Positions 8,275 to 16,102 of a DNA stretch of 64,000 bases are shown here, one piece after another (position 1 is the stretch's first letter; the number at the start of each line of letters is the position of its first letter). Origin of the DNA: Micromonospora profundi. Lineage in GTDB: Bacteria; Actinomycetota; Actinomycetes; Mycobacteriales; Micromonosporaceae. The notes beneath the pieces were generated by a model, which saw only the letters and a program-made list of their open reading frames with translations, did not search any database and had not been told where the DNA came from. Both the position numbers and the translations under genes were made by a program. Location of the stretch: positions 3,162,001-3,226,000 of the forward strand of contig NZ_JAATJK010000001.1 in the NCBI RefSeq assembly GCF_011927785.1, written 5' to 3'.

Positions 8275-9202
8275 GCCGCCTCCCCGAGGTGTATCGGGCC
8301 ATCTCGGCGAGATGCGCGACGGCCTCGTCGTAGTGGTGGTCCAGGTAGTACTGGGCGATCTCGTCGCCGGTGGTCAGCCAGACGTCGTCGTGCCGGCGGA
8401 TGTGCTCCAGCACCGACTCGAAGTAGTCGATCCGGGCCGGCTGCGCGATGCGGAACGGGTGCACCGAGAACGGCATCACCATGCCGGTCCGGGCGCCTTC
8501 GCGGTAGAGCCGGTCGAACTGGGCCTTGCACATCTCCGCCCACTCCGCGCCGTCGACGTTCGCCTTCAGCAGCGGGCCGTCGTTCAGCTCGTAGCTGTAC
8601 GGGATGGAGATCATTCGGCGGTCGCCGGAGACCTCCAGCGGCACCGGCTGGTCGTCGTGGATCCAGTCGGCGTGGTAGATGAGGCCGGCCTCGGCCATCA
8701 GGTCCGGGGTCCGGACGGTGCCCGTGATCGCCGGCCCCAGCATGCCCTTCGGCGTCTTGCCGGTGTGCTTCTGCACGGTGGCGATGCAGTCCTGGTAGAA
8801 CGCCCGTTCCTCGTCGGCGGTGGCACCGTACAGGTAGCGGGTGTTGAAGACGCCGTGCAGCATGTAGTCCCAGTCGCGTTCGACCATCGCCTGGGTGATC
8901 TCGGGGAAGTGGTCGAGGACGCCGACGTTCAGCGACACCGTAGCCCGGATGCCGTGCCGGTCGAGCACCTTCAGCAGGCGCCAGAACGCGACCCGGTTGC
9001 CGTAGTCGTGGAAGCCGTACTCGCGGACGTCGGGGTGTGGCGTACGAGGCCACGGGTCCATGTGCTCGTTCGGCGGCGGCAGGTACTCGGTGTGCTCGAC
9101 GTTCGGAGCGACCCAGACCGCGACCCGCGCGCCACCGGGCCAGCGGACCGGCGGGCGTTGCACGATCGGGCTGTAGCGGACCCGCTCAGCGTGGTATCCC
9201 AT
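8264..9202 (-). CDS. Polysaccharide-deacetylase-fold hydrolase (PuuE/allantoinase-like), copy 2
   Basis: The 312-residue protein has the family order: VRWPGGARVAVWVAPNVEH, then GFHDYGNRVAFWRLLKVLDRHGIRATVSLNVGVLD, the MLHGVFNTRYLYG loop carrying a candidate metal-binding His, and HADWIHDDQPVPLEV. It is cytosolic, with no signal peptide. The ATG has GAGGAG at about 6 nt. The 3' end overlaps copy 1 by 11 bp and the 5' end overlaps the amidase gene by 17 bp, so the three genes are translated together. It probably hydrolyses a cyclic or linear C-N bond, perhaps with copy 1 as a partner subunit (inference from tandem arrangement and divergence). Confidence 0.85.
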   Translation of the reverse strand: MGYHAERVRYSPIVQRPPVRWPGGARVAVWVAPNVEHTEYLPPPNEHMDPWPRTPHPDVREYGFHDYGNRVAFWRLLKVLDRHGIRATVSLNVGVLDHFPEITQAMVERDWDYMLHGVFNTRYLYGATADEERAFYQDCIATVQKHTGKTPKGMLGPAITGTVRTPDLMAEAGLIYHADWIHDDQPVPLEVSGDRRMISIPYSYELNDGPLLKANVDGAEWAEMCKAQFDRLYREGARTGMVMPFSVHPFRIAQPARIDYFESVLEHIRRHDDVWLTTGDEIAQYYLDHHYDEAVAHLAEMARYTSGRRHAG

Positions 9203-9911
9203 CGGACTCCTCCCGGGCTGTTTCCAGTTGTTTCAGGTAGTCGAGGACGTCCGCCGACGGGCTCACGTCGGCGTACTTCATCCACAGGTCCAGCAGCGAC
9301 GCCTTGTGCGAGGCGGCGATGCGATCGGCGACGCCGTCGCTGACCACGGTGACCTTGAAGTTGTTGCTCTGCGCGTCGACAGCGGTGGCGCGCACACAGC
9401 CGCTCGTCGACACGCCTGCGACGATCACCGAGTCGGCCCGCAACCGGATCAGCGACGACAGCAGTGCGGTCGCGTAGAACGCGCTCGCGTGCACCTTGTC
9501 GATGACCAGCTCGTCCTCGCGGGGCGTCAGCGGCTCCACGATCCGGGTGCCGGGCGCACCGTCGACGAAACGCGCGATGTTCTTGCCCCGCTTCGCGGCG
9601 AACGAGTCGTACCGTGCGGACCGTTCGCTGAAGCAGTACCGGGTGTAGATGACCGGCCGCTGCTGCCGGCGGAACTCCTCCAGGATCGGCACGATGCGCC
9701 GTACCGCCGCCCAGGCCGTCGCTCCGCCGCCGGCGGGATGCTCGTCGATCTGCTCCAGGATCGGCGCGTCGGCACCGATGTGGTTGTACTGGCAGTCGAT
9801 CAACAGCAGCACCGGGCTGTCGCCCATGCCCGCCTTCTTGCCATATCCGCCGCGTTCGATGACCGCGAGGTCATCGGCGGTGAGCAGGTCTTCCCATGGT
9901 TGTCCGGACAC
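9186..9911 (-). CDS. Isochorismatase-family cysteine amidohydrolase (N-carbamoylsarcosine/maleamate amidase-like)
   Basis: The 241-residue protein has the complete cysteine-hydrolase triad of the family: Asp39 in VLLLIDCQYN, Lys139 in VIDKVHASAF and Cys172 in VAGVSTSGCVRATAVDA. The SGCVRATAVDA block is typical of amidases (N-carbamoylsarcosine, maleamate, nicotinamide) that release ammonia from a carboxamide. The start is GTG at 9911. The gene is 7 bp after the SnoaL-like gene and overlaps the next hydrolase gene. With the two PuuE-like proteins it makes a C-N bond hydrolysis module, consistent with a nitrogenous substrate for the cluster. Confidence 0.9.
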   Translation of the reverse strand: MSGQPWEDLLTADDLAVIERGGYGKKAGMGDSPVLLLIDCQYNHIGADAPILEQIDEHPAGGGATAWAAVRRIVPILEEFRRQQRPVIYTRYCFSERSARYDSFAAKRGKNIARFVDGAPGTRIVEPLTPREDELVIDKVHASAFYATALLSSLIRLRADSVIVAGVSTSGCVRATAVDAQSNNFKVTVVSDGVADRIAASHKASLLDLWMKYADVSPSADVLDYLKQLETAREESDGIPR

Positions 9912-9917
9912 CGTTTC

Positions 9918-10331
9918 TCACTTTCCTTCAGGCTCGACACCGCAGGCCGCGAGGTCGTTCCAGACCTGTTGTTCGACGATCTGGCCGGCGGAGACGACGA
10001 ACCGGTCGATGAAGCGAACGCCGTCGAAGGCATGCCCGGAGGTCGTTTCGCCCTCCAGGAACCCGCGGACGTAGATGACCAGGTCACCATTTGCCGCGTG
10101 ACAGACGTCGATCTCGTGGTCGCGTTTGCGGACCCGTCTCATCCGGGCCCGGAACCAGCCGAACCACTCGCTGAGATCTGCGAATTCGCGGCCACCCGGA
10201 AAGGTGTGCCGGACTCGCGGGGAAAGGTAGGCACGCGCCTCGTCCAGGCGCCCGGCCTCGGTATGCCGCAGGTACTCGAGGACGCGCTGGACCTCGGTCC
10301 CGGCGTCATGTCGTTCCTCGGTTCTCGCCAC
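9918..10331 (-). CDS. SnoaL/NTF2-like domain protein
   Basis: About 137 residues with the cone-shaped NTF2-like layout: helix VQRVLEYLRHTEAGRLDEARAYLS, then PRVRHTFPGGREFADLSEWFGWF, and C-terminal strands LVIYVRGFLEG and FIDRFVVSAGQIVEQQVWND. Such proteins serve as isomerases, dehydratases or non-catalytic subunits. The GTG at 10331 was chosen because GAGGTGG lies about 5-7 nt upstream and the length matches the family. The frame is open further upstream only because it crosses a 30-bp tandem repeat. It follows the hydratase small subunit and precedes the amidase in the same operon. Confidence 0.75.
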   Translation of the reverse strand: MARTEERHDAGTEVQRVLEYLRHTEAGRLDEARAYLSPRVRHTFPGGREFADLSEWFGWFRARMRRVRKRDHEIDVCHAANGDLVIYVRGFLEGETTSGHAFDGVRFIDRFVVSAGQIVEQQVWNDLAACGVEPEGK

Positions 10332-10410
10332 AATGCCACCTCGTTGTGCTGGGCGATCGGCAATCGCGCGTCGTGCGCGGGTCTCGTCGGTGCGCAGCGC
10401 CCCATCGACC

Positions 10411-10530
10411 GGCGCTTCCTTGTCGTCGGTTCTAGCGGCCGGCGCTTCCTTGTCGTCGGTTCTAGCGGCCGGCGCTGCCTTGGCGTCGGCTCTAGCGGCC
10501 GGCGCTGCCTTGGCGTCGGCTCTAGCGGTC
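10411..10530. repeat. Four tandem copies of a 30-bp unit
   Basis: Units lie at 10411-10440, 10441-10470, 10471-10500 and 10501-10530, with a partial fifth beginning at 10531. Copies 1-2 are identical and copies 3-4 nearly identical, so two rounds of duplication are likely. On the coding (minus) strand each copy carries the last codons and the TAG stop of the hydratase small-subunit gene, so the repeat arose by duplicating the 3' end of that gene into the space before the SnoaL-like gene. Because the unit is a multiple of three, all frames stay in register. Confidence 0.95.
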
Positions 10531-11046
10531 GGCGCTGCCCTCGTGGCGGGGCTTGAGCATCGGGTAGATGCCACCCGCGTCCAGGACGTCGAGCAGGAAG
10601 TCGGGCAACGGGGTGAACGTCAGCTCGCTTCCCGGCCGGGTGTGGTTGACCACCTTGCCGGCCCGCAGGTCGACCTCGAGGTCGTCGCCGCTCTCCACCG
10701 CGGCCATGACGCCGGGCAGTTCGATGACCGGCAGCCCGTGATCGATCGAGTTGCGCAGGAAGTACGGCGCCGAACTCTCGCAGAGCACCGCGGCCACCCC
10801 CGCCCCCTTGAGCGCCATCGAGGCGTGGTCGTGGTCGTGCCCATAGCCCATGTTCGGGCCGGCCACGACGAAGTCGCCCTTGCGCACCTTCTTCGGAAAG
10901 TCCGGGTCGACGTTGACAAGACAGTGCTCGCCGAGCATCTCCTCGGTGACCGGCCCGTTGTCCGCAAGCTGACGGACCAGCAGGTACGAGCAGATCTCCC
11001 AGTCGACGTCCAGGATTCCCGAGAACTTCCAGACGTTGCCGCGCAT
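10522..11046 (-). CDS. LeuD/aconitase swivel-domain-like small subunit with altered active-site loop
   Basis: This 174-residue protein has the small-subunit fold of isopropylmalate dehydratase/aconitase: FPKKVRKGDFVVAGPNMGYG, then a loop, then ALKGAGVAAVLCESSAPYFLRNSIDHGLPVIEL. In the family the loop after GYG/GCG reads SSREH and supplies the catalytic serine and substrate-binding arginine. Here it reads HDHDH (residues 70-74), so both residues are replaced by a histidine/aspartate series that could bind a metal. The ATG at 11046 was chosen over a GTG six bases upstream because GAGGGG sits 8 nt before it. It lies 2 bp after the large-subunit gene. Its TAG stop lies inside the fourth 30-bp repeat. 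Confidence 0.85.
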   Translation of the reverse strand: MRGNVWKFSGILDVDWEICSYLLVRQLADNGPVTEEMLGEHCLVNVDPDFPKKVRKGDFVVAGPNMGYGHDHDHASMALKGAGVAAVLCESSAPYFLRNSIDHGLPVIELPGVMAAVESGDDLEVDLRAGKVVNHTRPGSELTFTPLPDFLLDVLDAGGIYPMLKPRHEGSADR

Positions 11047-11048
11047 CG

Positions 11049-12329
11049 TCACTTCCCCTCGAAATACTCGTACGGGTCCACGATCTCGCCGGCGATGCAG
11101 GACGCCGCAACGACGGCGGGGTTGGCCAGGAAGATCTGCGAGGTCTTGCCCCCCATCCGGCCCGGGTAGTTCGTCTGGGCGCTGGCGATACAGACGTCGC
11201 CGTCGGTCAGCGGCGTGTTCGCGCCCCACTCCATGCCCTCGTTCGGCGTGGGCACGACGCACTCGGACTCGAGGAACGTGCTGAACGCGCCCGACGCGAC
11301 AGCGCCCTTGAGCACCCGCGGGGTGCCCGGGGTGATGTTGAGGATGACGTGATGGGCGATCGTGTTGCCCTTGAGCACGCGCGCGGCGTGGTCCATGTCC
11401 CTCAGCCAGCCGTTGGCGTCGCTGCCGATGAACCCCCGGTTGATCTTGATGCCGAGATAGTCCTTGAGATCGTGGATCTCGTGCCGCTGCGGCGGCGGGA
11501 TGATCCGCGGGGTCAGACCGTCGACGTCGAAGTGCAGGACGGCGGCGAAGTCGGCGTCCTGGTCACTCGACTGCGGCTCGAGACCGGAGGTGTCGATCCG
11601 TTCGCCCACCCAGCGCATCGTGGTGTCGTCGGGATTCATGATCGCGGTCCAGGCGCCGGTGAACAGCGCCTGCGAGCAGATCGCGAACCGGCCCTCCATG
11701 TCCAGCGAGTCGATGTACGGGCCGGTCCACTCCAGAATGGCCCCCACCGCCCCGGACGGCCCGAGCTGGCCGAGCACGTACTCGGACACGTCACGTGGCG
11801 TGCAGTCCGCCCGCGGCTCGCCGGTGACGACGAGCTTGATGGTCTGCGGCACCTTCACCCAGTTGACCCCGCACAGCAGGTACGCCGCGGTGCCGAACGA
11901 CAGCGCGCTGGCGAACGAGCCGAGCGCGCCCGCGGTGCTGATGTGGCCGTTGACGCCCTGGAAATAGCACTCACCGGGTCGCGCCCACACCTGCTCGACG
12001 GCCACCATGTTCTCGATGCCGGAACGGCCCAGATCCCAGATGTTCTCCTCGGGAACCCCGACCTTCGCGGCCCAGTCCCGCAGTGTCTTGCGCTTCTCGG
12101 CGGCCCCGTGTGACGCGGTCGCGCCAAGGTGGCCGTCGACCAGCATCACCTTGGTGGGGTCGTAGATCTTCGCGTTCCATTCGGTGATGAGCCCGGCACC
12201 CTTGTCCATTGCCGAATGCGGGGCCATGACCGTCGGACACGATGTGGTCACTTCAAGATAGTCGCCCGGAGCGACAGTCGCCCTTCCTGACGAACGCGCC
12301 AGGATCTTCTCGATAATCGCCTGCCCCAC
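11049..12329 (-). CDS. LeuC/aconitase-family large subunit lacking canonical [4Fe-4S] ligands
   Basis: The 426-residue protein aligns by eye along the length of LeuC-type large subunits: GVNGHISTAGALGSFASALSFGTAAYL, then INRGFIGSDANGWLRDMDHAARVLKG, then SAQTNYPGRMGG. In this family FIGSCTNG gives the first cluster cysteine; here it is FIGSDANG with Asp304. The later GCxxC pair reduces to ECVVP with only Cys357. Other cysteines (31, 380, 411) are not at ligand positions. The protein is therefore probably not a standard [4Fe-4S] hydro-lyase. It is the first gene of the catabolic cluster and is co-transcribed with the small subunit. The class is clear from overall similarity; substrate and cofactor are unknown. 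Confidence 0.85.
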   Translation of the reverse strand: MGQAIIEKILARSSGRATVAPGDYLEVTTSCPTVMAPHSAMDKGAGLITEWNAKIYDPTKVMLVDGHLGATASHGAAEKRKTLRDWAAKVGVPEENIWDLGRSGIENMVAVEQVWARPGECYFQGVNGHISTAGALGSFASALSFGTAAYLLCGVNWVKVPQTIKLVVTGEPRADCTPRDVSEYVLGQLGPSGAVGAILEWTGPYIDSLDMEGRFAICSQALFTGAWTAIMNPDDTTMRWVGERIDTSGLEPQSSDQDADFAAVLHFDVDGLTPRIIPPPQRHEIHDLKDYLGIKINRGFIGSDANGWLRDMDHAARVLKGNTIAHHVILNITPGTPRVLKGAVASGAFSTFLESECVVPTPNEGMEWGANTPLTDGDVCIASAQTNYPGRMGGKTSQIFLANPAVVAASCIAGEIVDPYEYFEGK

Positions 12330-12374
12330 GGCACTCCTCGTTCGTTCAGCTCGATGGCACCAGCCATCTTGCTA

Positions 12375-12387
12375 CTCAAAATTTGAG
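12375..12387. promoter_or_regulatory. Perfect inverted repeat upstream of the catabolic operon
   Basis: CTCAAA and TTTGAG flank a single A, about 50 bp upstream of the large-subunit start. A further CTCAAA half-site follows at about 12405-12410. The surrounding bases are unusually AT-rich for this genome, as expected of a promoter-operator region. The size and symmetry suit a GntR- or TetR-type regulator, but none is visible in the window. Confidence 0.45.
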
Positions 12388-12549
12388 ATGCTTGGAGATA
12401 AGTGACTCAAAAATAGGGTAGTCGCATGATCGCGTCAATACCCCGTGCCGGTGAGCCGGGTGAGCGGCCCCGGATCCTGGTCTGTGCAGGTAGGGGACCA
12501 GGTCCGTCCCGCAGGCCAGTCGGAGGCAACCCGAAGGCACCGCCCCGCG

Positions 12550-13581
12550 TCAGGTGGTCAGCACCAGACCGGCCAGAGTGACTGTCGACAGGACGACGGT
12601 GCCGACTGCGCCGACGGTCAACGCCCGCCGGCCACCGCGGGCGACAGCGCGCAGGTCGACCGCGGCCCCGAGCGCGAACATCGCGGCGGCCAGCAGAATC
12701 GTCCCTGCCACCGTCCCGACGTCGAGGACGCCGGACGGCAGCCAGCCGGTCGACCGCAGGGCCGCCGCCGCCACGAAGCCGACGACGAACCACGGCAGGA
12801 TCGGTGGCTTACCCGCATCGCCCGCCGTCCGCCGCCCGGCTCGACGCCCGATCGCCACCAGGGCGACGAGCGGGGCGAGCAGCAGCACCCGGAACAGCTT
12901 GACCACGACCGCCGCCGACAGTGCCGCGGCTCCGGCCGCACCACCGATCGCCACGACCTGGCCGACCTCGTGCACGCTCGCGCCCACCCAGAGGCCGAGC
13001 AACACCTCGTCGAGACCGAGCAGCATGCCAAGCACCGGCAGGGCCACCATGGACAGCGTGCCGAGAACGGTGACGACGGCGACGGCGGTGACCACGTCCT
13101 CCTCCTCGCCGTCGCCGACCTGGTTCATCGCGGCAACGGCCGAGGCGCCGCAGATCGCCACGCCGGTCGCGACGAGCAGTGAGCGCTCGGCGCTGAGGCC
13201 GAGGCGGGCACCGACCCAACGCGTGGCGACGAAGCTGACGGCCACCCCCAGCACCACCACGACCAGAGGGCCGACGCCGAGGTCGACGACATCGGAGAGC
13301 ACCAGCTGCAGGCCGAGCAGCACCAGCCCGATCCGCAACAGCATGGTCGCGGCGAATCGCAGACCGGGTTGCAGCCACGGGCGGTAGCCGCCGGAGGCGG
13401 TCAGCAGGATGCCGAGCATGATCGCCACCACGAGCGGGCTGACGGCACCGAACCAATGGTTCACCAGATACCCGCCGCCCGCGGCGACACCGGCGACGAG
13501 CAACCCCGGCAGCAGGCCGACGAACCGGCCGGGACGGGGGGCACTAGCAGGGGCGACGGTGGCCCTGTCCTTGATCACCAT
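12550..13581 (-). CDS. YeiH-family putative sulfate/anion exporter
   Basis: The 343-residue membrane protein has about ten to eleven hydrophobic helices and the conserved blocks of the YeiH family: LVNHWFGAVSPLVVAIMLGIL, VATGVAICGASAVAAMNQV and LWVGASVHEVGQVVAIGG. The ATG at 13581 gives a normal family length. The gene is divergent from a LysR regulator with 70 bp between the starts, the usual YeiH-YeiE/CysB-like arrangement, so the regulator very likely controls it. Substrate assignment as sulfate is a family annotation, not proven. Confidence 0.9.
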   Translation of the reverse strand: MVIKDRATVAPASAPRPGRFVGLLPGLLVAGVAAGGGYLVNHWFGAVSPLVVAIMLGILLTASGGYRPWLQPGLRFAATMLLRIGLVLLGLQLVLSDVVDLGVGPLVVVVLGVAVSFVATRWVGARLGLSAERSLLVATGVAICGASAVAAMNQVGDGEEEDVVTAVAVVTVLGTLSMVALPVLGMLLGLDEVLLGLWVGASVHEVGQVVAIGGAAGAAALSAAVVVKLFRVLLLAPLVALVAIGRRAGRRTAGDAGKPPILPWFVVGFVAAAALRSTGWLPSGVLDVGTVAGTILLAAAMFALGAAVDLRAVARGGRRALTVGAVGTVVLSTVTLAGLVLTT

Positions 13582-13635
13582 GCAGACAGCTTCGAGTGAT
13601 CCGGGCAGGTCCAGTAGCCATCGATCGCAGCACAG

Positions 13636-13656
13636 CTCATAGCCTGTGGCTATGAG
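13636..13656. promoter_or_regulatory. 21-bp palindrome overlapping the lysR start, LysR-type T-N11-A box
   Basis: CTCATAGCC and GGCTATGAG flank TGT with perfect symmetry. The inner part matches the LysR-family T-N11-A core within ATA-N9-TAT. The ATG of the regulator (13652) lies in the right arm and the exporter start is 55 bp to the left, so one dimer bound here could repress its own gene and influence yeiH. Confidence 0.75.
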
Positions 13657-14617
13657 CCTGCTTCCTGATTTGGTGTCGCTGCGCCTGCTGGTCCGGGTGG
13701 CGGAGTTGGGCAGCGTCGGCCAGGCCGCGCGCGAAATGGGCATGTCCCAGCCGTCGGCGAGCAAACGTCTCGCCGCGCTGGAACGGCAGGTACGGCTCCC
13801 GTTGCTGACCCGCACCCCGCGCGGCTCGGTGCTGACCGACGACGGACAGGTAGTGATGACGTGGGCGCTGCGCCTGCTGACCGTCGCCGACGAGTTCCAC
13901 AACAGCCTCACCGCCATGCGCCACGCGCGGGCGGCGCACCTGCGGGTGGCGGCGAGCATGACCGTCGCCGAGGCCCTGCTCCCCCGGTGGCTGCACCGCC
14001 TCGCCCAACGCGAGCCCGACGTGCAGGTCGGCCTGACCGTCGTCAACTCCACCGAGGTCGCGCGGATGCTGGTCACGGACGACAGCGTCGACATCGGGTT
14101 CGTCGAGGGGCCGAGCGTGCCCGACGGACTCGACCACCGGATCGTCGGGCACGATCACCTGGTCGTCGTCGTGGCCCCGCAACACGTGTGGGCACGCCTT
14201 CGTCGCCCGCTGCGCGCGGCCGAACTGGCCCGCACCCGGCTGGTGGTGCGGGAGGAGGGATCGGGCACCCGGGAGACGCTGGAGCTGGCCCTGCGCGACC
14301 TGGACCCGGCGCCGCCGCACCTGTCCCTCGGGTCGAACGCCGCCGTCAAGGGCGCGGCGATGACCGGCACCGCGCCCGCAGTGCTCAGCAGGCACGCCGT
14401 CGAGGCGGAACTGACAACGGGCCACCTGGTCACCGTGCCGGTGGACGACCTGCCCCTGCGGCGGGACCTCCGCGCGGTGTGGCCGCGCGGTCGGCGGCTC
14501 ACCGGGTCGGCCACGGCACTGCTGCAGGCGATCGAGAACTCCCCCGCGACACCACCGGCCCGACGCAGCATGGGCACCAGGGACCAGCGGAACGCGTCGG
14601 GCTGGGCCCGCTCCTGA
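13652..14617 (+). CDS. LysR-family transcriptional regulator
   Basis: The 321-residue protein has the N-terminal winged helix LVSLRLLVRVAELGSVGQAAREMGMSQPSASKRLAALERQ and a periplasmic-binding-like effector domain, with HLRVAASMTVAEALLPRWLHRL beginning the first lobe. The start may be ATG 13652 or GTG 13646; both fall inside the palindromic operator, and no Shine-Dalgarno is visible, so the message may be leaderless. It is divergent from the YeiH-family exporter. Regulators in this position (YeiE, CbbR/CysB-like) respond to sulfur or small anions; the ligand here is unknown. Confidence 0.92.
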   Translation: MSLLPDLVSLRLLVRVAELGSVGQAAREMGMSQPSASKRLAALERQVRLPLLTRTPRGSVLTDDGQVVMTWALRLLTVADEFHNSLTAMRHARAAHLRVAASMTVAEALLPRWLHRLAQREPDVQVGLTVVNSTEVARMLVTDDSVDIGFVEGPSVPDGLDHRIVGHDHLVVVVAPQHVWARLRRPLRAAELARTRLVVREEGSGTRETLELALRDLDPAPPHLSLGSNAAVKGAAMTGTAPAVLSRHAVEAELTTGHLVTVPVDDLPLRRDLRAVWPRGRRLTGSATALLQAIENSPATPPARRSMGTRDQRNASGWARS

Positions 14618-14629
14618 CCGCGTACGGGG

Positions 14630-15115
14630 TCAGAGCCCGCGACCGGCCAGGAAGGCTCGCAACGTCTCGGCGTCCTCGGCCGACATCAACCAGCGTGGGA
14701 TCACGGTCGCCGGCATCCGACCGACGTACACGATCCAGAAGTCGGGGGTCTCCCTGACCTGGGTGACCCCGTCCCAGGCGATACCGCCGGACTCCGAGCC
14801 ACTGCGCATCATTATGTTGTTCTCGGTGATCTCGTAGGCGCCCTCGACCGCGGAGCGGCTGGAGCGGCGCCGGGCGCGCAACCGCACCCATGGCCCGTAG
14901 CAGATCGAGAGCAGGCCACCCAGGATCAGCACGATCCACAGCGGCGAGGTCTGCTCGCCCCAACCGAAGGCTCGGGAGACGGTGAACCCGACCGCCCCGA
15001 TCGCCGCCAGAACCGCGCCGACGGGACCGTGCCGGCGCAGTCGGGCGCGACTGAGCTCAGCGGCCACCCGGCCGGGGTACGCGGGGTCGGCTGGGACGTC
15101 GAAGCGGATCTGCAC
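14630..15115 (-). CDS. YcxB-like membrane protein
   Basis: A 161-residue protein with two adjacent hydrophobic helices (VGAVLAAIGAVGFTVSRAF and SPLWIVLILGGLLSICYGPW) followed by a C-terminal beta-rich domain: ITENNIMMRSGSESGGIAWDGVTQVRETPDFWIVYVG then IPRWLM. This is the pattern of YcxB/PH-like small membrane proteins, whose function is not established. The start is GTG at 15115. It is convergent with the LysR gene (12 bp apart). Confidence 0.7.
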   Translation of the reverse strand: MQIRFDVPADPAYPGRVAAELSRARLRRHGPVGAVLAAIGAVGFTVSRAFGWGEQTSPLWIVLILGGLLSICYGPWVRLRARRRSSRSAVEGAYEITENNIMMRSGSESGGIAWDGVTQVRETPDFWIVYVGRMPATVIPRWLMSAEDAETLRAFLAGRGL

Positions 15116-15178
15116 GTGAGCACGATAGTGCCCGTCGAGCAGGCCGGGGTGACGGCTCGACCCGTCGGCGCCCGCCGC

Positions 15179-16102
15179 TCACCCGTTGCGGGGACGACGG
15201 GCGACGGTGAGGATGTGGGTGGTCGGCCAGTCGAGCGGCCGGCCGTCGAGGTCGGTGAGCGAGGCCACCGGGGCGATCCGGTTGTCGATCACCCAGTCGT
15301 TGCGGATCGCGGTCGAGGCCGGGTCGATCTCGAAACCGGCACTGGCCAGCAGATCCGTCCACGCGGCGAAGTCGAGGCCGCAGAACTGCTCCTTCGTCTC
15401 CGACAGCCAGTTGTCGGTGTAGTCCTTGCGGGTCAGGTAGTCCATCGCGGCGCCCAGTTCGAGTCGTACCGAGCCGTCGTCGAGAGCCTGGTACGAGAAC
15501 GGGAACGCGAAATCCGTCGCGAACTGGTCCAGCCGCGCCCGCGTCGACAACCCTTCGACGTACCGTTTGACCTCGCCGGAGGTGAGTTCCGCGAGATCGG
15601 TGCGGGGCGCCGGCGGGTTGCTGCCGTCGGTGGTGGTGAGCCGCAGGATCACCTGGCGCCTGCGGTCGGCCGGGCCGCACACGTCGCTGTTGATCCAGAC
15701 TCCGCCCGGTACGGTGTGGTCGCGGATACGCCGGGCGAACTGCATCACCGACTCCCACTGCTGCCCGTACGACCAGATCTCGTGGGTCAGGGAGAAGGTG
15801 AGCGTGGTGTCCACCGAGCGGTCCTTGAGGATCGCCCCGCCGAGCACGTTGCGCTGGAAGAAGTAGACGTTGGCGTTACGGAACACGCCCTGTGCCTTCT
15901 TGTGCACGCACTCCTGGTAGAGGTGCCGGGCGACCTCGACGCCGATCAGGTCGCTCTCGTGCAGGCTGGCTTCCCGGTCGGCCAGTTCCAGCACCGCCCC
16001 GGCGCCGCAGCCGATGTCCACGATGCGGCCGGGCTGCACGTGCTGGCGGACAGCGGCCCATTTGCGTTCGGCCCGCGTTCCACAGATCAGGTGGTTGGCT
16101 AG
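15179..16102 (-). pseudogene. Class I SAM-dependent methyltransferase, 3' part, interrupted by IS insertion
   Basis: The reading frame carries the SAM-binding motif GRIVDIGCGAGAVLELAD and a full C-terminal catalytic and substrate region ending in THILTVARRPRNG. The frame is open upstream of the first possible internal GTG (16039) and continues as CLANHLICGTRAERKW right up to the CTAG at 16099-16102, where the IS701-family element begins. The matching 5' piece is at 18350-18415. Removing both insertion sequences restores one frame. As it stands the gene lacks its N-terminus and promoter and is likely inactive. Confidence 0.85.

Noticed and set aside
10411..10530. CRISPR array
   Set aside because: The 30-bp units are contiguous without spacers and derive from a gene end.
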